Shown here: positions 1 through 7,284 of the stretch, one piece after another
Layout: each line of letters starts with the position of its first letter
Position numbering within the stretch: position 1 is the first letter of the stretch
Translations under genes and position numbers: made by a program
The notes under the pieces: model-generated
Told to the model about the DNA's origin: nothing
Seen by the model: only the letters and a program-made list of their open reading frames with translations
The model's database searches: none
DNA from: Acidimicrobiia bacterium
Lineage (GTDB): Bacteria > Actinomycetota > Acidimicrobiia > Spongiisociales > UBA5794
Reading direction: 5' to 3'
Assembly (NCBI GenBank): GCA_030599515.1
Contig: JAUVNV010000050.1
Coordinates: forward strand, 1 to 12,533
DNA length: 12,533 nt

Positions 1-730
1 CCCTTCTCACCAGGGCGCTGCCCACGATCACACCGTCGGCCGTCCTTGCCGCTGCGGCGGCTTGTTCCGGGGTTGAGATGCCGACGCCGGCGACGATCGG
101 CACGTCGGAGATCGAACGGATGCGTGCAGCGAGTTGCTGTCCAACGGTGGAACCCTCCGCTCGCTCGCCGGTGACACCGAGAGAGGCGACCGCATAGACG
201 AACGAAGGATCGGCCGCTACGATCGCTCTGAGTCGCTCGTCGGTGGTGGTCGGCGCAGCGAAGAGCGCCATCCCCAAGCCCACCGCTCGAGTTGCCGAGA
301 GGAACGGATTGGCTTCCTCGACGGGGAGGTCGGCGATGATCAGACCGGCCGCACCGGAGTCGGCGGCCGCCAGCGCGAAGCGTTCGATGCCGTAGTACAG
401 AACGGGATTCGCGTACGTCATCAGCAGGACCGGCTTCCCGGTTGACGCGACGACCTGTTCCGTAATCTCCAATGCCAGGGCAATCGTCATCCCTGAGGCG
501 AGCGACCGCTCCGCCGCTTCGGCGATCACGGGGCCGTCCATCAGCGGATCGGCATACGGGATGCCGATCTCGAATCCGTCGGCACCGGCGTCGGACATCG
601 CCTCGAACATCGCAGCGGAGGTTGCGGCGTCCGGGATCCCGGCCGTGAGGTACGGCAGGAGCGCTGCCCGGTCCTCTGACCGGACGGTCTCGAAGAGCGT
701 GCGAAGCCGGTCTGTGCCCGTCTCAGTCAT
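1..730 (-). CDS. trpA: Tryptophan synthase alpha chain, 3' end cut by window edge
   Basis: Cytoplasmic alpha subunit of tryptophan synthase: it cleaves indole-3-glycerol phosphate to indole and glyceraldehyde 3-phosphate and channels indole to TrpB. I translated 243 codons from the ATG at 730-728; the usual length is about 260-270, so only the C-terminal tail is missing. The family core EIGIPYADPLMDGP is present, with the two catalytic acids at about Glu54 and Asp65 (E. coli Glu49 and Asp60). Near the edge the phosphate-binding end of the barrel, VAGVGIS followed by DGVIVGSALV, is readable. The start lies inside the end of trpB (8-base overlap, 723-730) and has no clear Shine-Dalgarno site, so translation is probably coupled to trpB. 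It is the last visible gene of the block. The reading is secure; only the true stop is unknown. Confidence 0.96.
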   Translation of the reverse strand, partial: MTETGTDRLRTLFETVRSEDRAALLPYLTAGIPDAATSAAMFEAMSDAGADGFEIGIPYADPLMDGPVIAEAAERSLASGMTIALALEITEQVVASTGKPVLLMTYANPVLYYGIERFALAAADSGAAGLIIADLPVEEANPFLSATRAVGLGMALFAAPTTTDERLRAIVAADPSFVYAVASLGVTGERAEGSTVGQQLAARIRSISDVPIVAGVGISTPEQAAAAARTADGVIVGSALVRR

Positions 731-1889
731 CGAGCGCCGCGATCTGTGTCACGTCTTTGTCTCCGCGACCGGAGAGCACAAGGGCCACGTTCTTACCGAC
801 CAACGAGGCGGCTTCGCGTACCACCCAGGCGATCGCGTGCGCCGACTCGAGCGCCGGGATGATTCCCTCCGTCCTCGACAAGAGATGCACCGCCTCGACT
901 GCTTCTTCATCGGTCACCGATTCGTAACGCACGATCCCGGCATCCCGAAACGCCGCATGCTCCGGTCCCACACCCGGGTAGTCGAGGCCGGCACTGATCG
1001 AGTGCGCCTCGAGGACCTGTCCCTCGTCATCCTGGAGGAGGTAGGTGAACGAGCCGTGGATCACGCCCGGCGTTCCTTCGATCAGCGACGCACCGTGCTT
1101 GCCGGTGTCGAGCCCGTAGCCCCCGGCCTCCACGCCGACCAGTTCGACGTCGTCGTCAACGTAGGTGGCGAACGCTCCGATGCTGTTCGAGCCTCCGCCG
1201 ACGCACGCCACGACGACGTCCGGCTCCGCCGCACCGTGGAGTTGCTCGTGCATCTCGTCGCCGATCACCCGCTGAAACTCCCGGACCATCCAGGGGAACG
1301 GATGCGGCCCGACCACGGACCCGATGATGTAGTGCGTGTGCTCGACACTCCCCACCCAGTCGCGCATCGCCTCGGACACGGCGTCCTTGAGCGTTCCTGC
1401 ACCGGCATCGACGGGGATCACCTCAGCTCCGAGGAGGCGCATCCGGTCGACGTTGAGCGCCTGTCGCTCGATGTCCTTCTCCCCCATGTAGACGGCACAC
1501 TCGCGACCGACCAGTGCGCACGCGGTGGCGGTCGCGACGCCGTGCTGTCCGGCGCCGGTCTCGGCGATCACGCGGGGTTTGCCCATCCGCTTGGCCAGCA
1601 GCGCCTGGCCCATCGTGTTGTTGATCTTGTGAGCGCCCGTGTGGGCCAGGTCTTCGCGTTTGAGCCACAGGTCGAATCCCAGCTGCTCGGAGAGACGCTT
1701 GGCGTGGAAGACCGGCGTGGGTCGGCCGACGTACGTAGTGAGGAGTTCTCCCAGCTCGGATCGGAACGCACGATCGTTCCAGGCAGCGGTGAACTCTCGT
1801 TCGAGTTCGTCGAGTGCCGGCATCAGCGTTTCCGGCGCGTACCGTCCGCCGTACGCCCCGAATCTGCCCCGATCGTCCGGTCCGGTCAT
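723..1889 (-). CDS. trpB: Tryptophan synthase beta chain
   Basis: PLP-dependent beta subunit, 388 aa, which condenses indole with L-serine to give tryptophan in the cytoplasmic alpha2-beta2 complex. The N-terminus (GRFGAYGGRYAPETLMPAL) is typical of the TrpB1 form that partners TrpA. HTGAHKINN carries the PLP Schiff-base Lys88 (E. coli Lys87); AETGAGQHGVA carries the catalytic Glu110 (E. coli Glu109); GGGSNSIG binds the PLP phosphate. Length is normal and no key residue is missing. The ATG at 1889-1887 overlaps the trpF stop in an ATGA arrangement, and GGAGGAGG about 11 bases upstream, inside trpF, can serve as ribosome binding site. Its own end overlaps the trpA start by 8 bases, which favours stoichiometric synthesis of the two subunits. 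Confidence 0.98.
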   Translation of the reverse strand: MTGPDDRGRFGAYGGRYAPETLMPALDELEREFTAAWNDRAFRSELGELLTTYVGRPTPVFHAKRLSEQLGFDLWLKREDLAHTGAHKINNTMGQALLAKRMGKPRVIAETGAGQHGVATATACALVGRECAVYMGEKDIERQALNVDRMRLLGAEVIPVDAGAGTLKDAVSEAMRDWVGSVEHTHYIIGSVVGPHPFPWMVREFQRVIGDEMHEQLHGAAEPDVVVACVGGGSNSIGAFATYVDDDVELVGVEAGGYGLDTGKHGASLIEGTPGVIHGSFTYLLQDDEGQVLEAHSISAGLDYPGVGPEHAAFRDAGIVRYESVTDEEAVEAVHLLSRTEGIIPALESAHAIAWVVREAASLVGKNVALVLSGRGDKDVTQIAALDD

Positions 1890-2479
1890 GTCCGCTTCGC
1901 CTCCTCCACGAAGGCGGCGACCCTAGCGGCATCCTTGATTCCCGGCTCCGATTCGAGCCCGGAGGACGCGTCGACCCCCCACGGGTGCAGCGCCGCAACG
2001 GCTTCGGCGACGTTGCCGGGTGTCAACCCGCCCGCCAGCACGAAGCGTCGGTCGGGCCGGTCGATCGTGGTCCAATCCAGCGGCACACCGGTGCCTCCGT
2101 GCCGCTCGCCGGTGGCCGAGTCGAGCAGCGGGATCTGTCCCTGCGAGATCTCGTCGAGGGTTCCGTCACCGACCGGCCGGAGCACCAGCAGTCCCCGTTC
2201 CTGTGCCCACAGGGCAACCGCTCCGGCGTACAAACCGTGGGGCTGGATCCCATCTGCGCCGGTGATCTCGACAGCATCGGCGACAGCGTCCAAGGGCCCG
2301 TCAACCGTCACGAGGATCCTGAGCGCCGATACGCCGTCCATCAAGACCGTCGCTCTCTCCGTGCTGATGCGTCGTGGCGACGGCGCCGCAAGAACGAAAC
2401 CGAGCGCATCCGCTCCCGCGTCCACGGCATCCGAGACATCGCTCTCACGGGTCAGGCCGCACACTTTGACCCAGGTCAC
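1886..2479 (-). CDS. trpF: Phosphoribosylanthranilate isomerase
   Basis: Isomerises N-(5-phosphoribosyl)anthranilate to CdRP, the third step after chorismate. 197 aa, a single TIM barrel of normal family length. The N-terminal VKVCGLT carries the catalytic Cys7, and LLDSATGERHGGTG carries the general acid Asp120 followed by the phosphate-binding glycines; FVLAGGLTPGNV and GVDASSGLES are the closing phosphate-loop motifs. The start codon is GTG (2479-2477), which overlaps the trpC TGA stop as GTGA; no separate ribosome binding site is evident, so reinitiation from trpC is likely. A free-standing trpF matters because many Actinobacteria (Streptomyces, Mycobacterium) lack it and use the dual-function PriA isomerase instead. 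Its presence argues for a lineage outside those groups, though it does not exclude PriA elsewhere. Confidence 0.96.
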   Translation of the reverse strand: MTWVKVCGLTRESDVSDAVDAGADALGFVLAAPSPRRISTERATVLMDGVSALRILVTVDGPLDAVADAVEITGADGIQPHGLYAGAVALWAQERGLLVLRPVGDGTLDEISQGQIPLLDSATGERHGGTGVPLDWTTIDRPDRRFVLAGGLTPGNVAEAVAALHPWGVDASSGLESEPGIKDAARVAAFVEEAKRT

Positions 2480-3249
2480 GAGCGGTCGACGAGTCGGGTG
2501 AGAGTGTCCGCAGGGTCTGATGCGATGACCAGCGCCTCGCCCACGAGAACCGCGTCGTATCCGGCCTCCGACATGCGCATCGCATCCTCACGTGTATGGA
2601 TTCCACTCTCGGCCACGGTCGTGACTCCTGGCTGAACAACGGCATCGGCGATGCGTTCGGCGACGGCCAGGTCGGTTGCGAACGTCGTCAGGTCGCGGCT
2701 GTTGACACCGACCAATCTCGCACCGACTTCGAGTGCGATCTCAGCCTCCTTCTCATCGTGCACTTCGACGAGCGCGTCGACACCGGCATCGGCCGCCGCG
2801 TCCAGCATGAGTTCCAGTTGTTCTCGCCCGAGGATCGCGACGATCAACAGCACCGCATCGGCTCCGAACGCTCTTGCCTCCCAAACTTGAGCCGGCACCA
2901 GGAGGAAGTCCTTCCTCAGCACCGGGATCGACACCGCATCCCGCACCTCTCCAAGATCGTCGAGCGAGCCGTCGAAATGCAGGGGTTCGGTGAGCACGCT
3001 GACGGCATCGGCTCCTGCGTCTTCGTAGATGAGTGCCTGGGCGACGGCATCGAGTCCGGCGGCCAGCACGCCTCGGGACGGCGATCGACGTTTCACCTCG
3101 GCGACGATCGAGAGACCGCTACCTCTCAAGGCCCCGGAGAACGGTTGCACCGGCGGCAGGGAGGAGGAGGCCTTGCGATACATCGGTCCGCAACCCATGA
3201 GGTCGTCGGCGCGTGATCTGGCGTCGCTGAGAATCCGATCGAGCATCAC
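2476..3249 (-). CDS. trpC: Indole-3-glycerol phosphate synthase
   Basis: Converts CdRP to indole-3-glycerol phosphate by decarboxylative ring closure; cytoplasmic TIM barrel, up to 257 aa. Visible active-site groups are IVAEVKRRSPSRG (Glu51, Lys53), VLRKDFLL (catalytic Lys113), LVEVHDE (Glu162), GVNSRDL (Asn183) and AESGI (Glu214, Ser215), all matching the family. Two starts are adjacent, GTG at 3249 and ATG at 3246; no strong Shine-Dalgarno site separates them, and the ATG would give 256 aa. The stop of the cytochrome c gene lies only 6 bases upstream, so trpC is almost certainly cotranscribed with it. The stop overlaps the trpF start. It is not fused to trpF, unlike the E. coli enzyme. Confidence 0.97.
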   Translation of the reverse strand: MMLDRILSDARSRADDLMGCGPMYRKASSSLPPVQPFSGALRGSGLSIVAEVKRRSPSRGVLAAGLDAVAQALIYEDAGADAVSVLTEPLHFDGSLDDLGEVRDAVSIPVLRKDFLLVPAQVWEARAFGADAVLLIVAILGREQLELMLDAAADAGVDALVEVHDEKEAEIALEVGARLVGVNSRDLTTFATDLAVAERIADAVVQPGVTTVAESGIHTREDAMRMSEAGYDAVLVGEALVIASDPADTLTRLVDRS

Positions 3250-3255
3250 AGGATT

Positions 3256-3564
3256 CTACGACCCCTGTCGCTCGCGCAAGTAGTCGATGAGGCTCTCGAC
3301 CTGCTCGTCGGTCAGGCGACTTGCGAATGAAGGCATCGCCCCCGGACCCACGTCGATCACACCGGCGATCTGCTCGTCGGTGAGGGATGCCGCGCCCGAC
3401 CCCGCTCCCAGAGGCGGCCCTACTCCACCGGCAAGATCGCTCCCGTGGCAGTGGGCGCACGTCGTTCCGAAGAGGTCCTCCCCGTACTTGCCTTCGGACG
3501 CGTCGCTACATCCTGCCAGTAGAACGGCGACGAGCGTCACAACGACGAGCACAACGCGCATCAC
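3256..3564 (-). CDS. Monohaem c-type cytochrome lipoprotein
   Basis: Small exported electron-transfer protein, 102 aa. A hydrophobic signal segment (residues 3-17) ends in a lipobox, LLAGC, so Cys19 should be lipidated and the protein held on the outer face of the membrane. The mature part is a single cytochrome c domain: CAHCH (Cys36, Cys39, His40) is the covalent haem site, and PGAMPSF provides the distal ligand Met77. The pattern, with LTDEQ before each helix and a C-terminal IDYLRER helix, resembles class I cytochromes and cytochrome c oxidase-associated domains; its redox partner cannot be told. Two starts are adjacent (GTG 3564, ATG 3561), with the same CTGTGATG context as at trpC. It lies 23 bp after the kinase stop and 6 bp before trpC. 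Haem attachment would need a cytochrome c maturation system, to which the upstream CcdA homologue may contribute. Confidence 0.9.
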   Translation of the reverse strand: MMRVVLVVVTLVAVLLAGCSDASEGKYGEDLFGTTCAHCHGSDLAGGVGPPLGAGSGAASLTDEQIAGVIDVGPGAMPSFASRLTDEQVESLIDYLRERQGS

Positions 3565-3587
3565 AGCAGTATGCCCAGGGTCCGCTC

Positions 3588-4976
3588 CTAGGCCGGAATC
3601 TCAACCGAGAATCTCGTGCCACTCCCAGGAGTGCTGCGAACCGAGATGGTTCCCGCCATCGCCTCGACGATCCCTTGGACGATGGCCAGACCGAGTCCGC
3701 TCCCCTCCGGACGAACAGGCCGGTAGTGCCGGGCCACGAACAAGCGGTCGAAGACACGCCCGATGTCTTCCGGATCGATCCCCGGTCCGGTGTCCTCGAC
3801 CGAGAGCCGGACGGTTCCATCGCCGCAAGCGATCCTCACGTTCACGGTCCCGTGCTCGGGCGTGTACCGCATCGCGTTCTCGATGAGGTTGCTGCACACC
3901 TGCCCGAAGCGGTCCGGGTCGATGTCTGCGACTCCGTCGTCGGAGACATCGAGGTCGACTTCGATTCCCAACTTCGTCGCTCGGACGCGATGGGTCTCAA
4001 CGATGCCGGCCACGTAGGCACCGACCTCGACCTCCTCGAGTTGCAGAATGAACTCCTGGGCCTCGAGACGGGCGAGGAGCATGATGTCTTCGACGAGGCG
4101 CGACAGACGGTCGGTTGACAGGCGAAGAACTTCGGCGGCGCGACCGGCTTCATCCGCGCTCACCAGCCCATCGTCGAGCGCCTCCGCGTAACCGCGAATC
4201 GTCGTGAGTGGGGTCCGCAGATCATGTCCGACACTCAGGAGGAATTCGCGCTCCCGCAACCGGGCCGTTTCGAGCTGCTCCGCCATGTCGTTGAAGGCTG
4301 TCGAAGCTGCCGTGATCTCGTCGTCGCCTTCCACCGGCGCTCGCGCGGTGAGGTCGCCTGCGGCGATTCGTCGTGAGGCCGACTCGAGCCCGGAGAGACG
4401 GCGGCCGACCCATCCCGCCATCGCGACGCCGAAGACCGCGATCAGCACCACGCCGACTGCGATAGTGAGGAGCAGCGCCCTGTTCAACTCCCGAATCGGT
4501 AAGAGCGGTGCCGTCCGGCCGATCGCGATCACGATCTCGCTGTTCGCCAGCGGGATGCGTTGCACGGTCACGAAGACCTCGGTTCCCTCGACGTCGAGGC
4601 TCAGCACCTCGCGTTCCGCCAGATCGGGCGGGAGCGACGGCATGAGCTCCTGACGGAGCGAGAGAGGAAACGACCGCTCCCCGACGAGGAGAGCGCCTTC
4701 CACCATATCGTGACCTCCGACGACTCTCGCACGCTCGAGAGTCCTCGCGGCCTCCTCCCGAACCTTCCGAAGCTGTGTCTCGATACGAGCTCCCGGAGCT
4801 ATCTCCACGTCCTCCAGTTCGGCCTCGACGAGGGCACCCGTGACCTCGGCCTGACGGAAGAGTTCCTCTTGGGCCTGTTCTCGAACTGCCCGGTCGACGT
4901 AGGCGAACACGGCCAGACCGACGACGACCATCACCGTGGCGATCAATGCGGTTCCGATCGCGATGCGCCGGGTCAT
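3588..4976 (-). CDS. Membrane sensor histidine kinase (HAMP-HisKA-HATPase_c)
   Basis: Sensor of a two-component pair with the response regulator just upstream; 462 aa. Order: TM1 (about 6-26), an extracytoplasmic sensor region of roughly 135 residues (about 28-163) with a long charged helical start and no motif I can name, TM2 (about 166-190), HAMP (about 191-243), and HisKA with LLSVGHDLRTP and phospho-acceptor His251. The ATPase domain follows, with N box NLIENAMRYTP (Asn367), G1 box VEDTGPGI (Asp395) and G2 box GSGLGLAIV (425-433). All catalytic boxes are intact. The ATG at 4976 is chosen because AGGGGGGA lies 7 bases upstream and TM1 begins right after it; the frame stays open further upstream, but only antisense-like through the regulator gene. 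The gap to the regulator stop is 14 bp. The signal sensed is unknown. Confidence 0.95.
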   Translation of the reverse strand: MTRRIAIGTALIATVMVVVGLAVFAYVDRAVREQAQEELFRQAEVTGALVEAELEDVEIAPGARIETQLRKVREEAARTLERARVVGGHDMVEGALLVGERSFPLSLRQELMPSLPPDLAEREVLSLDVEGTEVFVTVQRIPLANSEIVIAIGRTAPLLPIRELNRALLLTIAVGVVLIAVFGVAMAGWVGRRLSGLESASRRIAAGDLTARAPVEGDDEITAASTAFNDMAEQLETARLREREFLLSVGHDLRTPLTTIRGYAEALDDGLVSADEAGRAAEVLRLSTDRLSRLVEDIMLLARLEAQEFILQLEEVEVGAYVAGIVETHRVRATKLGIEVDLDVSDDGVADIDPDRFGQVCSNLIENAMRYTPEHGTVNVRIACGDGTVRLSVEDTGPGIDPEDIGRVFDRLFVARHYRPVRPEGSGLGLAIVQGIVEAMAGTISVRSTPGSGTRFSVEIPA

Positions 4977-4983
4977 CTGCAGG

Positions 4984-4991
4984 TCCCCCCT
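4984..4991 (-). promoter_or_regulatory. Shine-Dalgarno site fixing the histidine kinase start
   Basis: On the minus strand AGGGGGGA lies 7 bases before the kinase ATG at 4976 and overlaps the last base of the response-regulator stop codon. It is among the strongest ribosome binding sites in the window and fixes the start within a reading frame that stays open for another 164 codons upstream. Confidence 0.7.
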
Positions 4992-5665
4992 CATCCGTCG
5001 ATGCGGTAGCCGACGCCCCACACCGTCTCGATGGGGATCCCATCGAGCTTCTTCCTCAGTTGCCTGACGTGGACGTCGATCGTGCGGGTCTCCCCGAAGT
5101 AGTCGTAGCCCCAGACCGCCTCCAGGATCTGCGCCCGCGACAACACCAGACCGGCATGATCGGTGAGGTACCAGAGCAGATCGAACTCCCGGGCCGTCGG
5201 GCGGACGACGACCCCGTTCGGGTCGGTGACTTCCCGGCGTCCGCCATCGACCACGAACCCCGCGATCTCGACGACCGAACGCTCGATTGGGGACTCCTCG
5301 CTCCTCCGGAGTACCGCCTTGACCCGAGCCACGAGCTCCCGAACGGAGAACGGTTTGGTGACGTAGTCGTCGGCACCGATCTCCAACCCAACGATCGTGT
5401 CGATCTCGGTGTCTCGCGCGGTCAGCATGATGACCGGGACGTCCGAGCTGGATCTGATCCTCCGACAAACCTCGAACCCGTCGATGCCGGGCAGTCCAAC
5501 ATCGAGGAGGACAGCCCTCGCCCCACGGTCGCGAAGCTGTTCGAGTCCGGACTCGCCGCTCGACGCGTGGATGAGTCGGAACCCTTCTCGCTCGAACGCC
5601 ATCCGGAGCAGTTCCGCGATCTCCTCTTCGTCTTCGATGAGCAGCACCGTCCCGCCGTTCGTCAT
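4991..5665 (-). CDS. OmpR/PhoB-family response regulator
   Basis: DNA-binding response regulator, 224 aa, expected to be phosphorylated by the adjacent kinase. The receiver domain (about 6-118) has the acidic pair Glu11-Asp12, the phospho-acceptor Asp55 in LLDVGLPG, Thr82 in MLTARD and Lys104 in VTKPFS, all intact. The C-terminal winged helix (about 132-222) has the family signatures LTDHAGLVLSRAQILEAVWG, then TRTIDVHVRQLRKKLD and VWGVGYRID. The ATG at 5665 is preceded by GAGG four bases upstream. The gene is separated from trpE by 78 bp, the largest gap inside the block; that gap holds two direct repeats suggestive of autoregulation. Its target genes are unknown; the surrounding trp, cytochrome and ccdA genes are candidates by position only. 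Confidence 0.96.
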   Translation of the reverse strand: MTNGGTVLLIEDEEEIAELLRMAFEREGFRLIHASSGESGLEQLRDRGARAVLLDVGLPGIDGFEVCRRIRSSSDVPVIMLTARDTEIDTIVGLEIGADDYVTKPFSVRELVARVKAVLRRSEESPIERSVVEIAGFVVDGGRREVTDPNGVVVRPTAREFDLLWYLTDHAGLVLSRAQILEAVWGYDYFGETRTIDVHVRQLRKKLDGIPIETVWGVGYRIDG

Positions 5666-5714
5666 CTCACCTCGCTCGCGTCGGATTCGAGCATCGCACG
5701 GTTCTGTTCGAGAA

Positions 5715-5732
5715 CGGTGAGGATTCGGTGAG
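5715..5732 (-). promoter_or_regulatory. Tandem direct repeats, candidate OmpR/PhoP-type operator
   Basis: On the minus strand CTCACCG occurs twice, at 5732-5726 and 5721-5715, in exact register 11 bp apart, each flanked by T-rich bases (TTCTCACCGAA then TCCTCACCGTT). Head-to-tail sites spaced one helical turn apart are the usual target of OmpR/PhoB-family dimers; the Streptomyces PHO box, made of 11-bp units containing TTCACC, is similar in form. The repeats lie 50-67 bp upstream of the response-regulator start, a suitable place for autoregulation. Function is inferred. Confidence 0.5.
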
Positions 5733-5743
5733 AACCACCCCTG

Positions 5744-7231
5744 TCATCGCAGGTGCGGCGCCGCTGCGATAGCAGCGAGCACCGCTGCCGCCTTGTTCAC
5801 GCACTCGCGGTACTCAGAGGTTGGAACACTGTCGGCAACGACCCCCGCACCCGCCTGCACCCATGCGCGGGTTCCATCGGAGATCATCGTGCGGAGCCCG
5901 ATCGCCGTGTCGAGATTGCCGGCGAAATCGATGTAGCCGACAGCGCCCGCGTACGGGCCCCGGGCCGTTGGTTCGAGATCGTCGATGATCTCCATCGCCC
6001 GGATTTTCGGCGCGCCGGTAACCGTGCCGTGTGGAAACGTGGCCCGCAGAACGTCCACGGGTCCCAACCCCTCTCGCACCCTTCCGGAGACGCCGGAGAC
6101 GATGTGCATGACGTGCGAGTAGCGCTCGATGACCATGAGATCATCGACGGTGACCGTCCCGAACTCGCAGACCCGCCCCAGATCGTTCCTCGCGAGGTCG
6201 ATCAACATGACGTGCTCCGCCCGCTCCTTCGGATCAGCAAGGAGTTCCTCTTCGAGAGCGGCGTCGGCATCGGGGTTCGCTCCCCTCGGTCGAGTCCCGG
6301 CGATCGGACGGCTGTACGCGACGCCATCTCTCACCCGGGTCATGAGCTCGGGCGACGACCCCGCGATCGAGACAGATCCATGCCGCACGAAGTACATGAA
6401 CGGTGATGGATTGACGAGTCGAAGTGCCCGGTACACGGCGAAGGCGTTCCCATCGAACTCGACCTCGAAGCGAATCGACGGGACGATCTGGAAGGCATCC
6501 CCCGCATTGATGTGCTCGATCGCCCGGGCCACCCCTGCCTGGAACTCGTCCTGGCTCATGTTCGCCTCCGACGCGGCGATCTCGTCGAATGATGGGCGAG
6601 CGCCGAGGGAACGGACGGCCGTTCGGGACAGCCGTTCGACGTCGCCTGCGAGGGCTTCGACGGCCTCGTCGTAGGCGCGGGCCGGATCGTCGCCGATGAT
6701 GACGTTCCGGATGATCAGGATCGTGTCTCTGAGACGGTCGATCGCGGCGAGTCCCCCACCGACGTGCCACACCATCTCCGGCAGTTCGCGATCGTCGGGC
6801 GGAGCCTCGGGCAGGGACTCGACGTACCGTGCGACGTCATATGCCAGGTAACCGACGAAGCCGCCGTGGAGCGGTGGTGTCTCTCCGGGGAATCCACACT
6901 CCGAACCGTCCGGCGTTCGGAATCGAGCAAGGAGCGACTCCAGCACCTCGAGCGGATCGCCTTCCGGAAGGTCGATCTCAGCACCGATTGCCTCCGTGAC
7001 ACCGTCCCGGGCGATCAGTGTGAACACCGGGTCCCATCCCGCGAACGACCAGCGCGCCCATCGCTCGCCGCCCTCCACGGATTCGAGCAGGAATCCGTCG
7101 TCATCACCGACGAGCGCCTCGAACACCGACACCGGTGTCTCGCGATCGCCGAGGACCTCGGTCGCCAACGGAACAACCGTGTATCGCCCGGCGAGTTCGA
7201 GAAAACGATCCTTGGTCAACGAGATCTGCAT
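5744..7231 (-). CDS. trpE: Anthranilate synthase component I
   Basis: Aminase subunit that converts chorismate, with ammonia from TrpG, to anthranilate, the committed step of tryptophan synthesis. 495 aa, normal for an unfused TrpE. The N-terminal domain keeps LLES (48-51), the element tied to tryptophan feedback inhibition in characterised TrpE proteins, so the enzyme is probably allosterically controlled. The chorismate-binding domain shows NPSPFMYF (274-281), IAGSSPELM (289-297), RPIAGTRPRG (308-317), LIDLARNDLGRV (343-354), FPHGTVTGAPK (399-409) and YIDFAGNLDTAIGLRTM. NPSPF and the feedback motif favour TrpE over PabB. The ATG at 7231 lacks a strong ribosome binding site. The 53 bp to the upstream ccdA stop contains no leader peptide or attenuator-like hairpin that I can see. 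There is no trpG fusion or neighbour. Confidence 0.96.
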   Translation of the reverse strand: MQISLTKDRFLELAGRYTVVPLATEVLGDRETPVSVFEALVGDDDGFLLESVEGGERWARWSFAGWDPVFTLIARDGVTEAIGAEIDLPEGDPLEVLESLLARFRTPDGSECGFPGETPPLHGGFVGYLAYDVARYVESLPEAPPDDRELPEMVWHVGGGLAAIDRLRDTILIIRNVIIGDDPARAYDEAVEALAGDVERLSRTAVRSLGARPSFDEIAASEANMSQDEFQAGVARAIEHINAGDAFQIVPSIRFEVEFDGNAFAVYRALRLVNPSPFMYFVRHGSVSIAGSSPELMTRVRDGVAYSRPIAGTRPRGANPDADAALEEELLADPKERAEHVMLIDLARNDLGRVCEFGTVTVDDLMVIERYSHVMHIVSGVSGRVREGLGPVDVLRATFPHGTVTGAPKIRAMEIIDDLEPTARGPYAGAVGYIDFAGNLDTAIGLRTMISDGTRAWVQAGAGVVADSVPTSEYRECVNKAAAVLAAIAAAPHLR

Positions 7232-7284
7232 GCGTCCACGTTAGAGCCCTGCGGTCATCCGCACCGAAGCGCCCGTCCCACGGA

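Noticed and set aside
561..2501. Open frame of 646 codons on the plus strand
   Set aside because: It lies antisense to trpA, trpB and trpF, all of which show intact catalytic motifs on the minus strand. The translated product is rich in Arg, Asp and His with no family feature, as expected for a high-GC antisense frame.
4977..5468. 164-codon upstream extension of the histidine kinase
   Set aside because: It runs in another frame through the response-regulator gene, has no domain signal, and a strong Shine-Dalgarno site sits before the ATG at 4976, directly ahead of the first membrane helix.
5701..5715. Small hairpin GTTCT-loop-AGAAC downstream of trpE as terminator
   Set aside because: The stem is only 5 bp, has no following T-run on the minus strand and lies within the regulator's upstream region, so it is not convincing as a terminator.
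7232..7284. Possible trp attenuator or leader peptide before trpE
   Set aside because: The 53-bp gap has no short ORF with tandem Trp codons, no convincing alternative hairpins and no T-box-like elements.
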